A DNA stretch of 7,292 nucleotides from an uncultured Bacilli bacterium. GTDB taxonomy: Bacteria; Bacillota_I; Bacilli_A; RF39; UBA660. A program made the position numbers and the translations under genes. This document shows, in pieces, positions 1 to 5,381 of this stretch. The stretch covers positions 1 through 7,292 of the forward strand of contig CANQYR010000051.1 in assembly GCA_947628125.1 (NCBI GenBank). The letters run 5' to 3'. The notes beneath the pieces are model-generated. The model was not told the origin of the DNA, did not search any database, and saw nothing but the letters and a program-made list of their open reading frames with translations. Each line of letters starts with the position of its first letter. Position 1 is the stretch's first letter.

Positions 1-1
1 G

Positions 2-1351
2 TGTGGAAAGTGTAATAGTTGTTTAAATTTTGCCTCAAGTGCAGATATAATTGAGATTGATGCGGCTTCTAATAATGGTGTTGATGATATTAGGGAACTT
101 ATTAACAATGTTAAGGTAGCGCCTAGTGATAGTCGTTATAAGATATATATAATTGATGAGGTTCATATGATGACTGCTAGTGCTTTTAATGCTTTGTTAT
201 TAACTTTGGAAGAACCGCCTGTTCATGCGATATTTATTTTAGCTACTACTAATGTTGAGAGTGTGCCAATTACTATTTTATCTAGGTGCCAACGTTTTAA
301 TTTTCAAAAGGTTCCTTTTGAGGATATTGTTAAGCAGTTAAAGTATATTTGTGAGAATGAAAATATTATGATTTCTGATGAGGCAATTGATGAGATTGCT
401 TATTTATCAGAAGGTGGATTAAGGGATGCTCTTTCTTTACTTGATCAGCTTTCTTCGGAAGGGAATGAGATAACACTTGAGAAGATATTAAGTAATTACG
501 GTTCTATTTCATCGGTTTTTATTCAAAAGTTATTAACTTATGTTGAAAAAAATGATATTGCTGAGGTTATCAACTCTTTTACTTTTTTAGCAAATAATGC
601 TTGTGATTATAAGGTATTTATTAAGAAGGTTGTTAATGAGTTGGTTAAAATGGGTATAGATTGTAAAAATAATCCTGCTAAGAAGGGTTTATCTTATGAA
701 AAAATTAAGAATATTATTTTTGATTTAAATGATTGTATGAATAATATTAATATACATATTGATCCTTTTACGTTGATTCAGATGATATTTTTAAATTATA
801 TGGATAAGGTTAAAGTTATAGATGAAGGTTCTTCTATGACCCTAGCTGATACGAGTGTGAAGGAAGAAAAGTCTGATTTGGATGCTGCCAAGCTTAATAA
901 TTATATTACTGAGTTAAAAAGGGTAAGGATTAATAATTGTTTGGCTTTGGCAAAGAAGGATTGTTTGAAGTTATATCAAGAAAAAATGCAGTCATTTTTA
1001 AGTTCTAAGGGTGAGGTCGAGTCGCTTTTGATGGATGCTGACGTTGTTGCGGCTAGTGAAGAGGTTGTTATTTTAGGTACAACTTTAGATAGTTCAGCCC
1101 TTTTAATTAATTATCATTTAGATGAGATTGAAGAGAAGTTATCAACATTTATTAATATTAAGTTGCATTTAATTGCCGTTAGTATGGATGAATGGAATAA
1201 ATATAAAAAAGAGTATATTCAAAATTTAAAAAATGATGTAAAATATGAAGTGATTGATGAATCTTCTTTGGCTAGTTTGAAGCCTGTTAGTGATTCACAA
1301 TTAAATAAGTTCGCTATAGATTTATTTGGCGAGAAGGTACAAATAGTATAG
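2..1351 (+). CDS. dnaX: DNA polymerase III subunit gamma/tau (5'-truncated by window edge)
   Basis: ATPase subunit of the replicative clamp loader, which opens the beta sliding clamp and places it on primed DNA. The frame is open from base 2, giving 449 residues; the start codon, Walker A loop and first zinc cysteine lie upstream of the window. Counting from the first visible residue, the end of the zinc module is C1, C4 and C7, the Walker B motif DEVHMM is at 52–57, and LEEPP is at 69–73. Sensor 1 (ATTN) is at 81–84, the SRC arginine-finger motif at 94–96, and the sensor 2 motif LRDAL at 140–144. The last roughly 250 residues are the oligomerisation and tau C-terminal region. In most homologues residue 67 is lysine (ALLKTLEEP), but here it is leucine. 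I saw no convincing slippery site for making a shorter gamma form. ybaB follows after 14 bases. The identification is very secure; the next methionines, at 167, are internal and not the start. Confidence 0.97.
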   Translation, partial: CGKCNSCLNFASSADIIEIDAASNNGVDDIRELINNVKVAPSDSRYKIYIIDEVHMMTASAFNALLLTLEEPPVHAIFILATTNVESVPITILSRCQRFNFQKVPFEDIVKQLKYICENENIMISDEAIDEIAYLSEGGLRDALSLLDQLSSEGNEITLEKILSNYGSISSVFIQKLLTYVEKNDIAEVINSFTFLANNACDYKVFIKKVVNELVKMGIDCKNNPAKKGLSYEKIKNIIFDLNDCMNNINIHIDPFTLIQMIFLNYMDKVKVIDEGSSMTLADTSVKEEKSDLDAAKLNNYITELKRVRINNCLALAKKDCLKLYQEKMQSFLSSKGEVESLLMDADVVAASEEVVILGTTLDSSALLINYHLDEIEEKLSTFINIKLHLIAVSMDEWNKYKKEYIQNLKNDVKYEVIDESSLASLKPVSDSQLNKFAIDLFGEKVQIV

Positions 1352-1356
1352 GAGGA
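1351..1356 (+). promoter_or_regulatory. Ribosome binding site for ybaB
   Basis: GGAGGA overlaps the last base of the dnaX stop and lies 9 bases before the ATG at 1366. This strong Shine-Dalgarno match decides the start. The in-frame GTG at 1357 directly abuts it and is too close to be used. Confidence 0.85.
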
Positions 1357-1365
1357 GTGTTTTGT

Positions 1366-1662
1366 ATGAATATGCAGAAAATTATGCAGCAAGCTCAGAA
1401 AATGCAAAGGGATTTGCAAAATAAGAAAGATGAGATTGCTAAGATGATTTTTGTGGGGGAAAATGAATGGGTTAAGGTTGAGGTAAATGGTTCTAAGGAA
1501 CTTGTTTCGTGTAATATTAAGCAATCTAGTATTGCCCCTGATGATATAGAGGTTTTGCAAGATTATATTGTTTTAGCGGTTAAAAAAGCAATCGAGGCAG
1601 CTGATAAGGAGTATCAAGATAAATTAGGCTCTTATGCTGGTATGCTTGATGGTTTAATGTAA
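1366..1662 (+). CDS. ybaB: YbaB/EbfC family nucleoid-associated protein
   Basis: Small DNA-binding protein of the YbaB/EbfC (YaaK) family, 98 residues, close to the usual 100–110. Family members form dimers that bind DNA and are thought to help organise the nucleoid; their exact role in repair or replication is unsettled. The sequence has the expected layout. A glutamine- and lysine-rich N-terminal helix (MNMQKIMQQAQKMQ) is followed by a central beta sheet around WVKVEVNG, then PDDIEVLQDYIVLAVKKA, and a short methionine- and glycine-containing tail (AGMLDGLM). The glycines that usually precede the central strand are reduced here to one GEN segment. The ATG at 1366 is chosen because of the well-placed ribosome site; the ATG at 1372 is a possible alternative. 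It lies between dnaX and recR, the classic position for this family, and recR starts one base after its stop. Confidence 0.93.
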   Translation: MNMQKIMQQAQKMQRDLQNKKDEIAKMIFVGENEWVKVEVNGSKELVSCNIKQSSIAPDDIEVLQDYIVLAVKKAIEAADKEYQDKLGSYAGMLDGLM

Positions 1663-1663
1663 G

Positions 1664-2269
1664 ATGAGATTATATCCAATTGAGTTAGAAAAGTTGATTG
1701 ATTTTTTTAAAAAGTTACCAGGTATTGGTGAGAAAACGGCAGAAAGACTTTCTTTAGCGCTTATTTCGATGCCGAAGGAGTATTTAGAAGAGGTAAGTCT
1801 TGATATATTAAATGCTAAGAAGAATTTAAGTCCTTGTAGTGTGTGTGGGCAGTTAACGAATGAAAAAGAGTGTTTAATTTGTCGTGATACTAACAGAGAT
1901 CATAGTTTGATTTGTGTTATTGAGGATTTTAAGAGTGTTTTTGCTTTTGAAAAGGCTGGTAATTTTAATGGTGTTTATCATGTTTTGAATGGTCTTATTT
2001 CGCCAATTGATGATGTTGGAGTGGAGGATATTAATTTAGCTAGTTTGGTGCAAAGGGTAAAGAAACTTGATCATGCGGAGTTAATTTTAGCACTTAAGTC
2101 TTCGATTGAAGGGGAGACGACAACTTTATATATTCAGAAAATTTTTGAAAATATGCCCGTTAAGATATCAAGGTTATCCTATGGCTTACCTATTGGGGCG
2201 GAGATTGATTATTTGGATACAACTACTTTGGATAAGGCTTTGGAAGATAGAAAAACTATTTCGGAATAG
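1664..2269 (+). CDS. recR: Recombination mediator protein RecR
   Basis: RecR works with RecO (and RecF) to load RecA at single-stranded gaps covered by single-strand binding protein. At 201 residues it has the usual length. The domains are in order: a helix-hairpin-helix around LPGIGEKTAERL (18–29), a four-cysteine zinc site at C58, C61, C70 and C73, a Toprim domain beginning at ICVIED with the conserved YHVLNG and SP-D segments, and the C-terminal SRLSYGLPIGAEIDYLD motif. The common family segment ILATNPTVEGE reads ILALKSSIEGE, a mild departure that keeps the acidic end. The ATG lies one base after the ybaB stop. There is no good Shine-Dalgarno sequence (at best GATGG 11 bases upstream), so translation is probably coupled to ybaB. 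The last five codons lie within an inverted repeat that looks like a terminator. Confidence 0.97.
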   Translation: MRLYPIELEKLIDFFKKLPGIGEKTAERLSLALISMPKEYLEEVSLDILNAKKNLSPCSVCGQLTNEKECLICRDTNRDHSLICVIEDFKSVFAFEKAGNFNGVYHVLNGLISPIDDVGVEDINLASLVQRVKKLDHAELILALKSSIEGETTTLYIQKIFENMPVKISRLSYGLPIGAEIDYLDTTTLDKALEDRKTISE

Positions 2270-2281
2270 TTTTTTCTTTTT
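2250..2281 (+). terminator. Possible intrinsic terminator or attenuator overlapping the recR stop
   Basis: AAAAACTATT (2251–2260) and AATAGTTTTT (2265–2274) are perfect inverted repeats with a 4-base TCGG loop. The downstream arm runs into a T-rich tract broken by single C and G bases (2270–2282). The recR stop TAG is inside the downstream arm. The stem has only one G-C pair, so the hairpin is weak. Perfect pairing, a tetraloop and a T tail fit an intrinsic terminator, but a leaky attenuator or chance in A/T-rich DNA is possible. It sits at the only notable gap between recR and the bofA–holB genes. Confidence 0.5.
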
Positions 2282-2296
2282 GGCATATGATTTGAT

Positions 2297-2301
2297 GAGG
2301 G
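2297..2301 (+). promoter_or_regulatory. Ribosome binding site for the BofA-family gene
   Basis: GAGGG lies 5 bases before the ATG at 2307. It favours that start over the in-frame ATG at 2295, which overlaps the site itself and lacks its own Shine-Dalgarno sequence. Confidence 0.7.
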
Positions 2302-2306
2302 ATAAT

Positions 2307-2495
2307 ATGGTAAAGAAAATAGTTAAGTTATTTAAGCAGGTTGTGTTTGCGTTTTTACTATTATATGGGTTAAATTATTTAGTTAGTTCTTTGCATGTTT
2401 ATATACCCATAAATTTATTTACTTTGGGAATTACAACTTTTCTTGGTTTACCTGGTCTTGCCTCTTTAATTATTATGTTTTTTATAGTAAAATAG
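2307..2495 (+). CDS. bofA: BofA-family small membrane protein
   Basis: A 62-residue hydrophobic protein. A basic N-terminus (MVKKIVKLFKQ) is followed by a probable membrane segment at about 12–29, the motif YIPINL (32–37), and a second hydrophobic stretch at about 38–61 containing GLPG (47–50). This matches the C-terminal half of B. subtilis BofA, recalled to have VPINL followed by GIPG in the same spacing. BofA there has about 87 residues and inhibits the SpoIVFB protease that activates sigma K. The protein here lacks most of the first membrane segment. Its place after recR is the conserved bofA position, which strongly supports the family call. The role is uncertain: many relatives occur in bacteria not known to sporulate, and nothing else in this window is sporulation-specific. 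The ATG at 2307 is chosen by its ribosome site; the open frame extends upstream into recR but that part is a shadow. Confidence 0.8.
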   Translation: MVKKIVKLFKQVVFAFLLLYGLNYLVSSLHVYIPINLFTLGITTFLGLPGLASLIIMFFIVK

Positions 2496-2500
2496 TTATT

Positions 2501-2508
2501 AGGTGAGG
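2501..2508 (+). promoter_or_regulatory. Ribosome binding site for holB (supports a GTG start)
   Basis: AGGTGAGG ends 4 bases before the GTG at 2513. An in-frame TAG immediately precedes that GTG, so no earlier start is possible, and the ribosome site supports using this non-ATG codon. Confidence 0.7.
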
Positions 2509-2512
2509 TTAG

Positions 2513-3349
2513 GTGGGCAAGAAAAGTGAAGTTTTTGATTTATTGAAAAAACAATTTCATGACGGACATTTAGGTCATGCTTTTTTGCTTGAAACTAATC
2601 AAATGCAAAGATGTTATGATGAGGTTATCAACTTTTTACAGTTTATAAATTGTGATAAGTATAGTGATAATTGTAGTAAGTGTAATTTATGTCATTTGAT
2701 AAAGACGTGTCAGCTACCTAGTTTAGTGGTTATTAATCCTATTGGTAATGTAATTAAAAAAGAGCAGATATTGGATTTAAAAAGGTGTTTTCAAACTAAG
2801 GCGACTTTTAGTACATATAGGATGTATATTATTATGAATGCTCAGTTTTTAAATGCTTCTTCGGCTAATACGATGTTAAAGTTTTTGGAGGAGCCTGATG
2901 AGCAGATAATTGGTTTTTTTATTACTGATAATAAGGAAAATGTTATTGATACAATCAAAAGCAGATGTCAGATTTATTTAAATTATTATGATGAAGTTAA
3001 AAATGATTTACCTTTTCATGATTTAGCGTTGGAGTATATTATTAATATTGAAAAAGAAAAAGCGATGGCTTTATTTTATCAAAAGAATTATGTTTTGCCT
3101 TGTTTGAAGGATAAGAATGATGTTTTTTTGTTTTTAAAAAGTTTATTTATTCATTATAGTAATTTGCTTAAGTATAAGGTTAGTAATGATGAGTTATCTT
3201 CTATTTATGAGCCAATTAGTTTTTTACTTGAGGATGTTATTTTGAAAAGGTTATCTTTAGTTGAGAAGATGATGGAAAATGTATTTTTTAATGCTAATAC
3301 GCAGTTGATGTTAGATGCTTTTGTTTTAGAAAGTGAGGATGTTGCATGA
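2513..3349 (+). CDS. holB: DNA polymerase III delta' subunit
   Basis: Delta' is the stator of the clamp loader and partners DnaX and delta (HolA). At 278 residues it is shorter than the B. subtilis protein (about 329). The start is GTG. Visible features are HLGHAFLLE (19–27), where active family members carry the P-loop lead-in, and a zinc module with C47, C54, C57 and C60. The motif ANTMLKFLEEP is at 118–128 and SRC, which supplies the trans-acting arginine finger to a neighbouring subunit, is at 150–152. There is no GKT P-loop, and the Walker B position reads YIIMNAQ without the acidic pair. Both losses are typical of delta', which does not hydrolyse ATP, and argue against a second dnaX. 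Its stop overlaps the ricT start as ATGA, so the two are probably translationally coupled. In B. subtilis holB also directly precedes ricT (yaaT). Confidence 0.95.
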   Translation: MGKKSEVFDLLKKQFHDGHLGHAFLLETNQMQRCYDEVINFLQFINCDKYSDNCSKCNLCHLIKTCQLPSLVVINPIGNVIKKEQILDLKRCFQTKATFSTYRMYIIMNAQFLNASSANTMLKFLEEPDEQIIGFFITDNKENVIDTIKSRCQIYLNYYDEVKNDLPFHDLALEYIINIEKEKAMALFYQKNYVLPCLKDKNDVFLFLKSLFIHYSNLLKYKVSNDELSSIYEPISFLLEDVILKRLSLVEKMMENVFFNANTQLMLDAFVLESEDVA

Positions 3350-4134
3350 ATTATTATGGTGTTGTTTTTAAGGATAAAGGCAAGGTTTATTACTTTAATG
3401 GTAGGGATAAGAATATTCCTAATAATGTGACGGTTATTGTTGATACTAATAGGGGTGAGCAGTTTGGTAAGGTAGTTATGAAAGTGGCTAGTGATGAGGT
3501 TAAAGATATTGATTATGAGATAAAGGATATAATTCGAATTGCTAGTCGGAAAGATTATGCTCAGTTTTTAAAAAATTGTAGGGATAGTGAATCGGCGGTT
3601 AAGTTTGCCCAGAAAAGTAGTGATGAGTTAGGTTTAGATATGCATTTTATTGATGCTTCATTTACTTTTGATCGGAAGCAGTTATTGTTAAATTTTACGG
3701 CTGATGAGCGGGTTGATTTTCGGCAATTGGCTAAGATACTAGCTGGTGTTTATAAGACGAGGATTGAGTTAAGGCAGATTGGCGCGCGGGACAAGGCTTG
3801 TATTGTTGGTGGTGTTGGCATGTGTGGTAGACAACTTTGTTGTACTTCGTTTTTAGAGCATATGGATTCGGTGACGATTACGATGGCCAAGGATCAAAAT
3901 TTATCGCTTAATCCTTCGAAGATTAATGGTTGTTGTGGTAGGCTTTTATGTTGTTTAGCTTATGAGGAGGATTGTTATATTGCTTGTAGTAAAAATATGC
4001 CAAGTGTTGGTGATAAGGTTCATGTTGATGGAGTTTTAGGTGAGGTTGTCGGTGTTGATATTTTAAAGCGGAAGTACAAGGTGTTAGTTAATGATGAGAT
4101 AAGGGAAGTTGTGCTTAATGAAAAAGGTAATTAA
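3346..4134 (+). CDS. ricT: RicT (YaaT), PSP1-domain Fe-S protein of the Y-complex
   Basis: RicT is the PSP1-domain subunit of the RicA–RicF–RicT (Y) complex. In B. subtilis this complex binds iron-sulphur clusters and acts with RNase Y in processing many mRNAs; it also affects sporulation, competence and biofilm formation. The protein has 262 residues, near the family's roughly 275. The N-terminal part (about 1–45) contains the VVFKDKGKVYYF and RGEQFGKV strands. The PSP1 core holds FRQLAKILAG (125–134), the RIELRQIGARD motif (139–149), and paired cysteine clusters at C160/C165/C166 and C196/C197/C202/C203, with extra cysteines at 152 and 210. The clusters sit in CGRQLCC and CCGRLLCC. The start is the ATG in an ATGA overlap with holB, with GAGGA 6 bases upstream. 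The partner genes ricA and ricF are not in this window. Six of its 15 arginines use CGG. Confidence 0.95.
   Translation: MNYYGVVFKDKGKVYYFNGRDKNIPNNVTVIVDTNRGEQFGKVVMKVASDEVKDIDYEIKDIIRIASRKDYAQFLKNCRDSESAVKFAQKSSDELGLDMHFIDASFTFDRKQLLLNFTADERVDFRQLAKILAGVYKTRIELRQIGARDKACIVGGVGMCGRQLCCTSFLEHMDSVTITMAKDQNLSLNPSKINGCCGRLLCCLAYEEDCYIACSKNMPSVGDKVHVDGVLGEVVGVDILKRKYKVLVNDEIREVVLNEKGN
4101..4108 (+). promoter_or_regulatory. Ribosome binding site for trmN6 inside ricT
   Basis: AAGGGAAG lies 9 bases before the ATG at 4118, within the end of ricT. It supports the ATG over the in-frame TTG at 4109, which directly abuts the site. Confidence 0.65.
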
Positions 4135-4831
4135 TTGGTTATTTGATTATCCTAACTTAAAGGTTTATCAATATGAGGAGGGTTTTAAGTTTTCTTTAGA
4201 TTCTATTTTATTGGCGGAGTTTGCGGATATAAGGAAAAGTGATAAGTTAATTTTGGATTTATGTACGGGTAATGGGGTAATACCTATTCTTTTGCGTTAT
4301 AAGTATGGGAAAGTTATATATGGTATGGAATTACAAAAGGATATTTATGATCTTGCTATAGATAGTGCTTCGTATAATAAGTTTGATGATTTAGTTTTTA
4401 TTAATGACAATATTTTAAATTATGGGAAGTATTTTAAGAAGGAAAGTTTTGATGTTGTTTTATGTAATCCACCTTATTTTCCTTATCATGATGATGAACA
4501 TGTTAATAAGTGTGAGGTAAAAAAGGTAGCTAGGCATGAGATATATGTTGATTTAAAAGGTGTTATGAAGGTGGCTAGTGAGTTATTAAGGTCAAAGGGA
4601 AGGTTTTATTTAGTGCATGTGCCAAGTAGGCTTCAGGAGATTTTATCTTTGGCAAGTGAATATAAGCTTTTTGTTAAGAGCATCCAGTTTGTTTATGCTA
4701 AGAAAGGGAAAAAATCAGAGATGGTGTTGTGTAGTTTTTTGAAGTCTGGTCAATATGGATGCAAGGTTATGCCACCTTTGTGTACTTATAATTTAGATTC
4801 TTATCAGGGTATTTTTAGGAAGGAGTTATAA
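4118..4831 (+). CDS. trmN6: tRNA1(Val) (adenine37-N6)-methyltransferase family protein (YabB/TrmN6)
   Basis: A class I S-adenosylmethionine-dependent methyltransferase of the YfiC/TrmN6 (B. subtilis YabB) family, 237 residues. E. coli TrmN6 methylates N6 of A37 in tRNA-Val; the same target is inferred here. The family lead-in FKFSLDSILLAEF is at 23–35, and the cofactor loop DLCTGNGVIPILL at 47–59. An acidic residue at E71 follows the second strand, the catalytic NPPY motif is at 117–120, and ARHE follows, as in this family. NPPY is the signature of amino-group methylation of adenine (or glutamine), which sets it apart from RNA cytosine enzymes. The ATG at 4118 overlaps the end of ricT by 17 bases. 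pth begins one base after its stop. In B. subtilis yabA stands between ricT and yabB; here it is absent. Confidence 0.92.
   Translation: MKKVINWLFDYPNLKVYQYEEGFKFSLDSILLAEFADIRKSDKLILDLCTGNGVIPILLRYKYGKVIYGMELQKDIYDLAIDSASYNKFDDLVFINDNILNYGKYFKKESFDVVLCNPPYFPYHDDEHVNKCEVKKVARHEIYVDLKGVMKVASELLRSKGRFYLVHVPSRLQEILSLASEYKLFVKSIQFVYAKKGKKSEMVLCSFLKSGQYGCKVMPPLCTYNLDSYQGIFRKEL
4817..4825 (+). promoter_or_regulatory. Ribosome binding site for pth
   Basis: AGGAAGGAG lies 7 bases before the pth ATG at 4833 and within the last codons of trmN6. It is one of the strongest Shine-Dalgarno matches in the window and supports independent initiation despite the one-base gap. Confidence 0.75.
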
Positions 4832-4832
4832 A

Positions 4833-5381
4833 ATGAAGTTGATTGTTTTTTTAGGTAATGTTGGAAGTAGTTATGATAATACGCGGCATAATGTTGGTTT
4901 TATGTTAGCGGATTATTTTAATTGTGATTTTAAGTTAGAAAAAAAGTTTAAGGCATATATTTTTAAGGGTTCTAATTATATTTTTTGTAAGCCTACAACA
5001 TATATGAATTTATCTGGGGAAGCTGTTTTACTTATTGCGCGTTATTATGATATTGCTATTGATGACATTTTAGTAGTGCAAGATGACATGGATTTAAGTT
5101 TAGGTAGTTTTAAGTTAAAGAAAAAAAGTTCAGCTGGTGGTCATAATGGAATTAAGTCTTTGATAAGTAGTTTAAATAGTGATGAATTTTTACGGTTAAA
5201 GATTGGGGTTGGGCATCCATTAGATGGTGATGTTATTTCTTATGTTTTAGGTAAGTTTTCGAAGTCTGAACATATTTTGTTAGTTAAGAATTTTGCTTTT
5301 TATAAGGAATTGATTGAATGTTTTATTTCAAAGGACGTAAGTAGTGTTTTTGCGTTATATAGTCAGGTGGAACATGAATAG
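4833..5381 (+). CDS. pth: Peptidyl-tRNA hydrolase
   Basis: Pth cleaves peptidyl-tRNA released by stalled or aborted ribosomes, freeing tRNA; it is usually essential. At 182 residues it has the family's usual length (about 185–195). Visible motifs are LGNVGSSYDNTRHNVGF, with N9 and the catalytic histidine H19; KPTTYMNLSGEAV with N59; the acidic segment VQDDMDL (82–88); and SAGGHNGIKSL with N105. These correspond to the active-site and tRNA-binding positions H20, N10, N68, D93 and N114 of the E. coli enzyme. The near-invariant GNPG or ANPG turn reads GNVG here (V10), an unusual change next to a substrate-binding residue. A later segment, LRLKIGVGHP, is typical of the family. The mfd start overlaps its end by 8 bases, as expected for tight coupling. 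B. subtilis has fin between pth and mfd; no such gene is present here. Confidence 0.97.
   Translation: MKLIVFLGNVGSSYDNTRHNVGFMLADYFNCDFKLEKKFKAYIFKGSNYIFCKPTTYMNLSGEAVLLIARYYDIAIDDILVVQDDMDLSLGSFKLKKKSSAGGHNGIKSLISSLNSDEFLRLKIGVGHPLDGDVISYVLGKFSKSEHILLVKNFAFYKELIECFISKDVSSVFALYSQVEHE

Noticed and set aside
1205..1235. A-rich runs near the dnaX 3' end as a programmed frameshift site for gamma
   Set aside because: AAAAAAG occurs but in the wrong phase for a -1 slip (codons AAA AAA G), and it is close to the C-terminus, so it would not yield a gamma-like product.
1357..1365. GTG at 1357 as the ybaB start
   Set aside because: It directly abuts the Shine-Dalgarno sequence, whereas the ATG at 1366 has normal spacing and matches family N-termini.
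1219..1560. 113-codon open frame on the minus strand across the dnaX–ybaB junction
   Set aside because: It is antisense to two firmly identified genes, has no recognisable domain, and arises from the T-rich, C-poor coding strand.
2106..2306. Upstream extension of the BofA-family frame into recR
   Set aside because: The extension overlaps recR out of frame, has no family similarity, and the ribosome site at 2297–2301 points to the ATG at 2307.
2293..2306. TTGATG and GATAAT before the BofA-family gene as a promoter
   Set aside because: The two elements are nearly adjacent and lack the 16–18 base spacer; GATAAT also sits between the ribosome site and the start codon.
4109..4117. TTG at 4109 as the trmN6 start
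   Set aside because: It abuts the AAGGGAAG site and is a weaker codon than the well-spaced ATG at 4118.
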